A stretch of 64,000 bases of DNA from Pseudomaricurvus albidus (lineage in GTDB: Bacteria; Pseudomonadota; Gammaproteobacteria; Pseudomonadales; Cellvibrionaceae): NCBI RefSeq assembly GCF_018863235.1, contig NZ_JAHKRS010000001.1:496001-560000 (forward strand). The letters run 5' to 3'. Position numbers and translations under genes: made by a program. Below, piece by piece: positions 25,928 to 34,115 of the stretch. Within the stretch, counting starts at the first letter, position 1. Each line of letters begins with the position of its first letter. A model generated the notes under the pieces. It did no database searches. It was not told where the DNA came from and saw only the letters and a program-made list of their open reading frames with translations.

Positions 25928-28900
25928 TCAGTTAGACGCAGAAATAGGGTAGTCCTGGAAGCTGCCCATCACCGGAACCGTCGGCTGCTGTGCCTTCTTC
26001 GTCAGACGTGCCACTTCTTTTTTGGTAAAGAAGATCATTTCCATCAGCGAGACAAACCCGTCTTCGTCACCGGCTTTACGATCAGCGGCGCCTTTGATTG
26101 CTTGCAAAATGGCGTAAGTAAACGCGCCATGACCACCACCAAAGCTTTCATCCTCCAGTGACTGCTGCGCCCCCGTTGAGGATGAGAATACCGTAGTGGC
26201 AGTACCAGACGATAACTTCTTGATTACATCTTCTGATGACAAACGACCGTTATTGGTGTCATCGAAAGCACCCGCGTGGCAAATGTCCATCAGGAACAGG
26301 GCCTTTTGGTTGATCGGCCGCTGGTCCAGAAAGTTTTTGAAATCGTCCATTGCCATACCAGTAAACGGACGCTTCATATCACCGTCGTGTGGCATGTAAT
26401 AGAGTGTCTGGTTGTGATCCTGCACGCCGTGACCAGCGATGAAGATCACCACATTGTCTTCCGGCTTGGCCTGCGACAAGAAATCATAAAGCTGGATTTT
26501 AATATCACGCGCCGTAGCATTGCCGTTGGTCAGGACTTTGGTTTTGACATCACTGAACAAACGACCTTTTTGTGCTTTAAAGGCTTTTTCAAGCTCCAGA
26601 GCATCGCGATCGGCAAAGTCCAGATTCTGTAATGTTTTGGCGTACTCAGAAACACCCACACCAAAATACCACAGGGTATTTTTGCTAAGCTGGGCTTTGC
26701 GATTCTCTTCCCGGGTCACTGTGACGATCTTTTTCGCCACATCCACATCCTTGTATTTCACAACGGCTTCGATGGTATTTTGCCCCACACTCAAGGGTAC
26801 CGTTCGTACAAACGTCAGGGTTTCATCCAGATCGGCAAAGGGATCGCTGTCAAAGCCTCGGGATTTCCGACCATTGACCAGGTAATACACCGTGGGGTCG
26901 GGAACACTCTTGTCTTTCTTGGTGATTTTGAGGGTCAACTTATAGCTTTCATCTTTTGTGGTCGATGCTGCTGCGTTAACAACTTCAATATCAAAAGGCA
27001 CATCGAGAATATCCGGCTCAATGATCGGCTTGGGATCTACCGGTTTCTGACCATTAAACAATGCCGTCAGCGATCCTTTGACAGCGCGAGGATTTTCGTA
27101 CTTTTCCCGCAGCGCTTCAAACGGCAGAAAATTATCCCCCAGCGACCAATAGGTATTATCGGTACCATTCAGAGAGCTGGTGAAGTAACCATGGGTGTCC
27201 GCGGCCAGCCATTCGCCGTCTTTCTTGAAGTACACAAACAACCGGGGCTCCAGCGTATCCAGGCTGTAGTAAGTCAGTGTATTACTGGATGACTGCACCA
27301 CTACCACATTGCGCTCACTGTCTACTTCGAGATCCTTAATGTTGTCATTTAGCGTGCGCCGGATTCCGTTGTATTCAATAAAGAACGATCCGTACTTCAG
27401 TGTTTTCCCTTTTCCGAGTGTAATTTCATTCCAGTCTTTGAGTTTAACATCACGATACTTACCGGTTTCCAGAGTCAAGATAAATGTATCGACTGGTGCT
27501 GTTACTCTAATTTCACCAGTTTCCATTCCTGCAAAATCCAAACCCTGGATCGGAGAAGGACTCAACACGTCATCTCCCATGGAAGAGCCATCGCTTAAAC
27601 GAAAACGTTGAATATTTTTAGAATAGGTTGTTTCAAAATCATCATTCCACCAGGTAGATAATGCCAGAAGACCAAGTTTGGGATTTACTGTCATTGTTTT
27701 GATGCCTGAACGACGAACACCGTTACCATGTCTCAGTGGAGCCGTGATCAAATCAACATCAAACTCAGACTCTTTACGCTGGTTTCGCAAATTGAAAATA
27801 GCCACTTTCGCCGAGCGGGCTCCGGTATCATTCACATCTTCCGACACCACCAGCCAATCACCCTCCTGATCGATAAAGTTGGGCTTAAAACTCACTTCAC
27901 CATAGCGTTGGACGGTGTAATCGTTAGTGGAAAAACTCAACAGTTCGCCACTTTTCGTAAACGTCCACCAGCGTTTTTCATCTCGAGTATCTTGAACCCA
28001 GCGTATGGTATCTTCCTGCACCCGCTGTACCAGTCTTGCCTGACTGACATGCCAGATATTCACACCGGCTTCGTCCTGTACAAACAACTGATCACTGGAC
28101 TTGTCCCAACTCAATCCCAAGCGAGCTTTATCGGAAGTACTGTCAAAACCCCTCTTAACTTTGAGATTACCGCGATCCATTAAAATCGATTGGTGATCAC
28201 TGCCCACCCAGATTCCTTCTCCATCGGGACTGACCCCCAGACGAGCAGCATCGTTGACTCCGGTTTTCAGATCCCAGCTACGCTTTTGATAATCAAAAAT
28301 AGCTATTCCCTTATCGGAAAACTTATCATCCATCACTACTTTGGTCGTACCTGGAATCGCATAGATATTTTCCGGTATAGCCACTGGTAACTGTAAATTA
28401 TCGATCAAACGCCAGTTCACCGTGTCATATAGCGTCAGGGTTCTGTTGTTATTGGCCACCAAAAGAACCTTACCATCATCACTCAACCCGGTACCGTGAG
28501 CCCAATCGACCCCTGGTAATGATTGAACCCTGGTGAGGGTGCGGGCATCAAAAATATCAAGTGTTCTACGCTGCGCCTGAGCTGTGACAATATAACGTCC
28601 ATCTTTGGTCCACTCTACCTGTCCCGCAATACGCATATCACTCATCGGTGTAGCTGCCACCAGCTTTTTCTTGTTCAAATCATAAACTGACAAAATACCT
28701 GTCTTGTTGGTGTAAGCAATCTTGGTACTGTCTGGACTCCAGGCCAGATTATCTCCGCCTTTACTGTCAACAAAGCTGACAGGAATAATCGCAGCAAAGT
28801 GACCGGTTTTAATATCTGTGACGTAAACCGCACTGGCATAGACACCTCGCATATCTGTAGCACGAGAAACAGCGGCCAGATAGCGATTATTTGGTGAAAA

Positions 28901-30808
28901 TCGCCTTCTGTCTCCGCCCATATACAGCTCCTTTAAACGCACGCCATAACGAGTATCCCAAAGCGTAATCGGAGACTGTCCGGTCGCCATAAAACGACCA
29001 TCACTGCTATACACTGCCGACGTTGTATCCAAATATCCACGGGTCACCAGTTGCGGATCGCTGATATTACCGTAGGGACGAATGTCCACTCGTCGGTTGC
29101 GTTTACGCCCCGTGTCCGTCAGATTACTGGCTACCGGCTGAACATCGCCCATGCCCATCGCTTGCAAACGACCGGGCTCAATACCATGACGATCAATCAG
29201 ATAACGGCGGACCGACTCGGCACGTCGCTGGGATAACGGGATATTTACCTTGTTGCCACCACTGGGATCCGTATGACCTTCAACCCGGAAAATATATTTA
29301 TCACCACCAGGTTGTTTCAGCGCTCGTGCGGCTTTGTCCAAAGCACCATAGGCACTGGAAGGGATCACAGCCGAATTAATCGGGAATTCAATCGCCAAGC
29401 TGAGTGAACCACTGAATTCACGATCCCAGTTGGCAAGGAAAGGATTGTTTCCAGCGTAGTTTTTCAAATTCTGTTGGTTGTTCTCACCCAGTTGTGTCAG
29501 CCAATCGTAGTATTCATCCAGTTTGATGTTCTTGTTTTTGGCTTCTGTCAACAAACGACGTGCTTTTTGATATTGTGACTGGATCAGAGCAACATCCAAT
29601 TGTGCATAGTAAGCGTTGGCAATATCGAGACCTTTTGCCTGGCTGTTCACTAACCTATCGGCTTCATTCACTAAACCAAAGTTCAACGCATCTTCTATTG
29701 TAAACTTGAGATAATCCGCTTTAACTTTGTTTGAATAGGCCAGTTCGATGGATTTTTCATTAGCGGCAAACATCTTGGCCGGGTTCGGCTCAATATACTG
29801 GTAATAGGATCCCCAATGACTGTGCACAGGAGCGTAATCGGGAAAGCGGCGCTCCAAATCTGTGAGCAGAGATTTAATATTTCCCCTGTCCGACACCAAC
29901 ATTGCAGAATAAAGACTTGCCAACATCCCAGGAGACTGACGAATCGAGTAAGCTTTCTGCATCAATTGCAAATTCAGATTTCGATTCTTAATCAGTGATT
30001 TCGCATAATCATGAACCCGCATGTAGTAGTATTCGAGTAACCAGTGATCGGGGCTGTAGGTTTGCTCGAGGTATGTTCTTTTGCTCAGCATGGCCGAAAG
30101 CGTTTGTTTTGCGCTCAAGCGCTGCTGCTGGCCAATCTTGTTGATGATTTTTAATTCAAGGTCAATCAGGTCTTTATTGGTGTGATGGCGGTCTTCATCG
30201 TTAATAACAGCCAGTGCCTCTTCGTAGCGACCTTCTGCCTGTAAATCCCTAGCTCGTATCTGCATCCCTGCCAGGCGTTCTGTCAATCGACGCGATTGAC
30301 CCAACTCAACATAAAGCTGTTGCTTTTCCCGTTGAGACTCCATTCTTTGGTGACGTACCGAGTGGTATATGTAGACGAAGTAATCCTCGAGCGGATCCTC
30401 ATTGCGAATACCATATTCCATGGCCAAGGTGCGGTATTTTTCTATCGCTTCTTTATCCTGTTTCGTCGGATTCTTCTTTTTATCCAGGTTACTGCTTAGA
30501 TTGTTATAGGAGGTAGCCACATGACCTTTTGCAATCGACTGCTGATACAGTCGATTCGCGGTTTCTCTGTCCCCATTTTGATCCGCCAACCAGCCACGTG
30601 CGAACAACCCGTAAGCCGTGTTCGGGTATAGATCGGCCAGTTTTTTGCGATAGTAACCGCGCAGCTCGCCCACATTCGCTGTCAGACTTTTTTCATAAAG
30701 TGTCTTGGCACTGTCTGCAGCATTGGCGGGATGAAACCCCAAGCCAACAGCCGTCAATAAAAGGTAAAGGAAAAAACGGCCAGACAGAAATACATTTGGC
30801 TTATTCAT
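25928..30808 (-). CDS. Exported multidomain caspase-like protein (TPR + OmpA + WD40 propeller + Ig-like + peptidase C14)
   Basis: 1626 residues. A signal peptide (1-30) is followed by TPR-like helices (about 31-460). An OmpA/MotB peptidoglycan-binding domain (about 465-580) has RVEGHTDPSGGNKVNIPLSQRRAESVRRYL and TGRKRNRRVDIRP. WD40-like propeller repeats span ~590-1200 (AVYSSDGRFMATG, LAWSPDSTKIAYT, VEWTKDGRYIVTA), then an Ig-like region (~1265-1368). The C-terminal caspase-type domain (~1375-1620) has the catalytic dyad His1460 (IFIAGHGVQ) and Cys1510 (FLMDICHAGAF). It overlaps the stop of the upstream C1 protease gene by 4 bases (ATGA), so the two are made together. The function is unknown; the parts suggest a peptidoglycan-tethered periplasmic protease with a protein-interaction propeller. 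Confidence 0.9.
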   Translation of the reverse strand: MNKPNVFLSGRFFLYLLLTAVGLGFHPANAADSAKTLYEKSLTANVGELRGYYRKKLADLYPNTAYGLFARGWLADQNGDRETANRLYQQSIAKGHVATSYNNLSSNLDKKKNPTKQDKEAIEKYRTLAMEYGIRNEDPLEDYFVYIYHSVRHQRMESQREKQQLYVELGQSRRLTERLAGMQIRARDLQAEGRYEEALAVINDEDRHHTNKDLIDLELKIINKIGQQQRLSAKQTLSAMLSKRTYLEQTYSPDHWLLEYYYMRVHDYAKSLIKNRNLNLQLMQKAYSIRQSPGMLASLYSAMLVSDRGNIKSLLTDLERRFPDYAPVHSHWGSYYQYIEPNPAKMFAANEKSIELAYSNKVKADYLKFTIEDALNFGLVNEADRLVNSQAKGLDIANAYYAQLDVALIQSQYQKARRLLTEAKNKNIKLDEYYDWLTQLGENNQQNLKNYAGNNPFLANWDREFSGSLSLAIEFPINSAVIPSSAYGALDKAARALKQPGGDKYIFRVEGHTDPSGGNKVNIPLSQRRAESVRRYLIDRHGIEPGRLQAMGMGDVQPVASNLTDTGRKRNRRVDIRPYGNISDPQLVTRGYLDTTSAVYSSDGRFMATGQSPITLWDTRYGVRLKELYMGGDRRRFSPNNRYLAAVSRATDMRGVYASAVYVTDIKTGHFAAIIPVSFVDSKGGDNLAWSPDSTKIAYTNKTGILSVYDLNKKKLVAATPMSDMRIAGQVEWTKDGRYIVTAQAQRRTLDIFDARTLTRVQSLPGVDWAHGTGLSDDGKVLLVANNNRTLTLYDTVNWRLIDNLQLPVAIPENIYAIPGTTKVVMDDKFSDKGIAIFDYQKRSWDLKTGVNDAARLGVSPDGEGIWVGSDHQSILMDRGNLKVKRGFDSTSDKARLGLSWDKSSDQLFVQDEAGVNIWHVSQARLVQRVQEDTIRWVQDTRDEKRWWTFTKSGELLSFSTNDYTVQRYGEVSFKPNFIDQEGDWLVVSEDVNDTGARSAKVAIFNLRNQRKESEFDVDLITAPLRHGNGVRRSGIKTMTVNPKLGLLALSTWWNDDFETTYSKNIQRFRLSDGSSMGDDVLSPSPIQGLDFAGMETGEIRVTAPVDTFILTLETGKYRDVKLKDWNEITLGKGKTLKYGSFFIEYNGIRRTLNDNIKDLEVDSERNVVVVQSSSNTLTYYSLDTLEPRLFVYFKKDGEWLAADTHGYFTSSLNGTDNTYWSLGDNFLPFEALREKYENPRAVKGSLTALFNGQKPVDPKPIIEPDILDVPFDIEVVNAAASTTKDESYKLTLKITKKDKSVPDPTVYYLVNGRKSRGFDSDPFADLDETLTFVRTVPLSVGQNTIEAVVKYKDVDVAKKIVTVTREENRKAQLSKNTLWYFGVGVSEYAKTLQNLDFADRDALELEKAFKAQKGRLFSDVKTKVLTNGNATARDIKIQLYDFLSQAKPEDNVVIFIAGHGVQDHNQTLYYMPHDGDMKRPFTGMAMDDFKNFLDQRPINQKALFLMDICHAGAFDDTNNGRLSSEDVIKKLSSGTATTVFSSSTGAQQSLEDESFGGGHGAFTYAILQAIKGAADRKAGDEDGFVSLMEMIFFTKKEVARLTKKAQQPTVPVMGSFQDYPISASN

Positions 30809-32583
30809 GGTTGCACCCGCAAGATGGTCAATGTTTTTGATGATTCGTTGTTATATTGGTCGCGACTGCGAACTGTCAGAGTCTTGGTGCTCCCCACAGC
30901 GACGTCAGTCAGATCCACCCGCGCCACAAACGGGCCTCGGGAAGAGAATTTAATGTCAAAACCGTTGGTGATTTCCACTTCGGTGATTTCGCTTTCGTCC
31001 TGCGCCAGTCCTTTAACCAGAACTTCATCACCGCTGACGTAGCGAACAAGTTTGTCTCCATCCACATAGGCGTCCGTGTTTTCTACTTCGGGAGTGATAA
31101 TCACAATCTCCGGACCTGCGTTATCCACATCACCCGGTGACTGTCCACGGTGTTCAATATCAATCACGGTCGCGAGAATTCCTTCGTTCCCCATAATCGC
31201 CTTATAGCGTCCCGCGTTGCCCAGTTCCGTTTTATCCAGAGCCACCAATCGACCCTGGGCAGCCGCTTGCAATCTCTGGCGCAGATCCCGGCTGCCATTG
31301 GCATCCATTCGCTGTGCCAGTGTTTTCACATCCAGCTTTTCACGACTGTGCAGAACAATCAGGTAATCGGTACCGGCAGTCTGGTCGAGGCGTGAGTAGT
31401 AGTCTTCGGTAGGACCTGGCAACAAAATGGTATCGCCTGCACTGACCAACGGGCTGACTTCTCCCTCTTGTGGAAACAAAACGGTGTGGCGAGCGGTTGC
31501 AGCATCCGTACCAATGACATAAACGTAACTGTCATCGGAGACTGTCACTTCGGCACGTAAACGGGCGCCGGAATGCAATGCGGACTGAAGACCAAATCCC
31601 GAACTTTTTTGAGTCAGAGACAGGTCGGTCTGGCGAAACCCTTTCAGCACCACACGACCGTTAAAGTCCGGCACTTCCGGTTCCGGTGCCTCGGCAATCT
31701 GTGGAATGACTTCGTAAGCGCTGCGTACCCAACGAATAAAATCACTGTATTTTACCCACGCATAACCCCGATCACCCCAGTTACTCCCCCAGGAGTTCAT
31801 GATATGAAAGGCACCTCCGTCGCGGTCATCGTCATAACCCACCACGGACATGGCATGGCCACCAAAGCCTTCTATTTGATACATCTGATCGCGCCCAACG
31901 CGGTTATACAGTGCAACTTCTTCTGCTGTGGCTCGCCAAGTTTGGTAAGACGGGTTGTATTTCATGAAAGACTCACCCACCAGCATACCGATGACCACGG
32001 GATGCCCCTGAGCCAATGCCCGACGTACGGCAATGTGCAGGGATCGAGTGGAGTACACTGAACTCAGGCGACGATAACCTTCGATGGCGTATTGCTGCGC
32101 CCGACCAAATTCGGTGCTGGAAGGTTGACGCTGACAGTGTTTGTCGGAGTAGGGGAACTCTGACAGGGGTAAAGTGCCATTACCTTCCAGGTCACGAAGG
32201 GCTTTTCCGATATTACTGCCGCCCTCACAGTCTGGGCTCACTTTGATACGGTTGAAGACAAACGCCGGAGAAAATGGCCCAGGCTGGGATAAACGCCCGC
32301 CGGATTGCTCGACGGTCAGAGCCCAGGCAATAGAAGCCGCCGAGTAGGTGCTGGCCCATCCGACACAGCTGCCCGAGCCCTTCTGATTACCAATTTTTGG
32401 AGCGTAAGAGACTAAACTCACCCGCGATGGCAGTTCATCGAAACTGCCCCGGGACAGAGGGGCTACCTTGGGAACAGCTTTATAGCGTTCGGGATCGAAG
32501 TCCTCTCCCAGATGATAGGTCTGGGCAGTGACGCCGCAGCTCAAAGAAGCGAGGGTAGTGACAAAAAGCAGTGAGCGAAACAT
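30805..32583 (-). CDS. Exported papain-like (C1) peptidase with DUF4384-like and Ig-like domains
   Basis: 592 residues. Signal peptide 1-20 (cleavage after GVTA). The peptidase C1 domain spans ~50-295 with oxyanion Gln67 and Cys73 (GNQKGSGSCVGWAS), His243 (GGHAMSVVGYDD) and Asn263 (MNSWGSNWGDRGYAW), a complete papain triad and no visible propeptide of usual length. Residues ~335-415 (VSDDSYVYVIGTDAATARHTVLFPQEG) look like DUF4384, a domain often joined to bacterial caspase domains. The C-terminal ~110 residues look Ig-like. It is the first gene of a two-gene operon with the caspase-like protein. Confidence 0.88.
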   Translation of the reverse strand: MFRSLLFVTTLASLSCGVTAQTYHLGEDFDPERYKAVPKVAPLSRGSFDELPSRVSLVSYAPKIGNQKGSGSCVGWASTYSAASIAWALTVEQSGGRLSQPGPFSPAFVFNRIKVSPDCEGGSNIGKALRDLEGNGTLPLSEFPYSDKHCQRQPSSTEFGRAQQYAIEGYRRLSSVYSTRSLHIAVRRALAQGHPVVIGMLVGESFMKYNPSYQTWRATAEEVALYNRVGRDQMYQIEGFGGHAMSVVGYDDDRDGGAFHIMNSWGSNWGDRGYAWVKYSDFIRWVRSAYEVIPQIAEAPEPEVPDFNGRVVLKGFRQTDLSLTQKSSGFGLQSALHSGARLRAEVTVSDDSYVYVIGTDAATARHTVLFPQEGEVSPLVSAGDTILLPGPTEDYYSRLDQTAGTDYLIVLHSREKLDVKTLAQRMDANGSRDLRQRLQAAAQGRLVALDKTELGNAGRYKAIMGNEGILATVIDIEHRGQSPGDVDNAGPEIVIITPEVENTDAYVDGDKLVRYVSGDEVLVKGLAQDESEITEVEITNGFDIKFSSRGPFVARVDLTDVAVGSTKTLTVRSRDQYNNESSKTLTILRVQP

Positions 32584-32617
32584 AGCTATCCGTGCCCATT
32601 AGAAATGAATCTCCACA

Positions 32618-32640
32618 GTTACCCCGTCCATCCGGGTAAC
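32618..32640. promoter_or_regulatory. Inverted repeat in the leader of the two-protease operon
   Basis: GTTACCC (32618-32624) and GGGTAAC (32634-32640) are perfect 7-base arms around a 9-base centre. They fall just downstream of the predicted transcription start, so they may be an operator or a leader hairpin. Confidence 0.45.
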
Positions 32641-32652
32641 AATTAAAGAGCT

Positions 32653-32681
32653 AGGATAATGATTGTAGAAAGAGGCGACAA
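32653..32681 (-). promoter_or_regulatory. Sigma-70-like promoter of the two-protease operon
   Basis: On the minus strand TTGTCG is followed after 17 bases by TATCCT; the start codon at 32583 lies about 65 bases downstream of the predicted start point. Confidence 0.5.
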
Positions 32682-32759
32682 GTTTTCGAGTGTTATATAA
32701 CTACTATGTATACAAAAAACACAGAAAACATATGGAAAGCATAAGAGCTGAGGGGAACA

Positions 32760-32787
32760 CCAGATGCCGGGAAACCCCGGCATCTGG
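32760..32787 (-). terminator. Strong hairpin after the phosphatase gene
   Basis: Perfect 12-base arms CCAGATGCCGGG and CCCGGCATCTGG with a 4-base loop lie 22 bases after the stop at 32809. A T-run is lacking, so it is a stable 3' end or a weak terminator. Confidence 0.55.
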
Positions 32788-32808
32788 GAACAACAACGGA
32801 CCAGGAGT

Positions 32809-33963
32809 CTACTTTTGCAAGAAATTTTCACGCAGCTGTTGCAAAGCCAGATCGTCAACGTTCAGTTCCTGCTGAATGTAGGCCATCACTGAACCGGACT
32901 GCTGCTCCATACGGTCAAAAGCGGCACGGATAAAAGACTCCCTTACCCCCATGACCGGTTGCATCACTTCTGGTGGAATGCGTTTAAACATCGCCATCAT
33001 GGCTTTTTGTTTTTCGTCCATGTCTTCGTCATCATGAGGTGTAGCGAAAGTCATCGGGTGTTGCTGATAGTAGGTCTCGCTGAGCATGAAGTCCTTGACG
33101 ACGGTTTCTTCATCCACACCCAGTGCAGTCAGAATCAAAGCGCCTGCAATACCGGTGCGGTCCTTACCCGCTGTACAGTTAAACACCAACCCGTCATCGC
33201 TCTTTACCAGACGTTGAAACATGGCCTGATAATGTGGTTTCTGACTCTCGAGAATTCCCGGATACATATTGGCCATTGCGGCTTCCACCTTGGCGGCGCT
33301 CAGATCCGGCTGACGGAAAACCTCAGCAAAGGCGCCGTTGGCTCCCATATCCATGTCGTAGTCCCAGCTGAGAATTTCGGTGGCGGGATTTTGCCAGTGC
33401 GTTGGTTCATTTTTACGCTCTGCCGGCGTGCGGAAATCCACCACGGTGGCAATATCAAACGTATTCAGAACCTGATAATCCCGGTCGGTGAGCTCTGTCA
33501 TGGCGCCGGTGCGGAATAGTTTACCCCAGCGAACCTGATGACCATCTGTGGTCATATAGCCACCGAGATCGCGAAAGTTGCGACCGCCTTCCAGTGGCAA
33601 CCAGCGAGCGGCCGCTTCTGCAGGCTGTCCCTTTTCAGGAACCACTTTAAAGTAGCGACGCTTTTCACCGTCATCAACCTTCCACTGGTAGTGATTACCG
33701 GAGAGATCATCGGTTAGAGTGCGGAAACTGTCCGGTGCGTCAGAGCCTGCCACTGCAACCATCACTGGCTGTGTCGGATCACTGGCTTGCCAGTTCAATT
33801 CGTAGGTCTGATTCTGCTGATTGTAGGTCACTGTCAACTGATCGATATTGTTTGGTGTCGAGGTGCTGCAGGCAGACAGAGCCACCGCCACAAAGACCCC
33901 ACCGGTCAGGCGTTTAAGGCAGAAGGCAAGAGGTTTTGGCATTGCGGGTAAGGTGTTATTCAT
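32809..33963 (-). CDS. Tyrosine-phosphatase-like lipoprotein (Y_phosphatase3 type)
   Basis: 384 residues from ATG 33963 (MNNTLPAMPKP); a GTG six codons earlier is weaker. A lipoprotein signal ends at LSAC (Cys32). An Ig-like N-terminal part (~40-115) precedes the phosphatase domain with GGRNFRDLGGY, LFRTGAMTELTDRD, VVDFRTPAER and the CX5R loop VFNCTAGKDRTG (Cys263, Arg269). Such secreted phosphatases act on phosphotyrosine, phosphoinositides or other phosphate esters. It sits next to a TonB receptor with a Pho box, so a role in phosphate-ester use is possible but inferred. Confidence 0.87.
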   Translation of the reverse strand: MNNTLPAMPKPLAFCLKRLTGGVFVAVALSACSTSTPNNIDQLTVTYNQQNQTYELNWQASDPTQPVMVAVAGSDAPDSFRTLTDDLSGNHYQWKVDDGEKRRYFKVVPEKGQPAEAAARWLPLEGGRNFRDLGGYMTTDGHQVRWGKLFRTGAMTELTDRDYQVLNTFDIATVVDFRTPAERKNEPTHWQNPATEILSWDYDMDMGANGAFAEVFRQPDLSAAKVEAAMANMYPGILESQKPHYQAMFQRLVKSDDGLVFNCTAGKDRTGIAGALILTALGVDEETVVKDFMLSETYYQQHPMTFATPHDDEDMDEKQKAMMAMFKRIPPEVMQPVMGVRESFIRAAFDRMEQQSGSVMAYIQQELNVDDLALQQLRENFLQK

Positions 33964-34115
33964 TGTTGTCTCGGTTTTCACTTGTGCTTTGTTTCCCTGA
34001 TAGGGATGGGATTATTGGAATTATTATCAGCCGTGACGGCCACAACCTCATTAAGATGAAGGGTCGGCACGGATGAATTAATAGTCAGCGTGTCAGGTTT
34101 TGTGAAGTCGTCACA

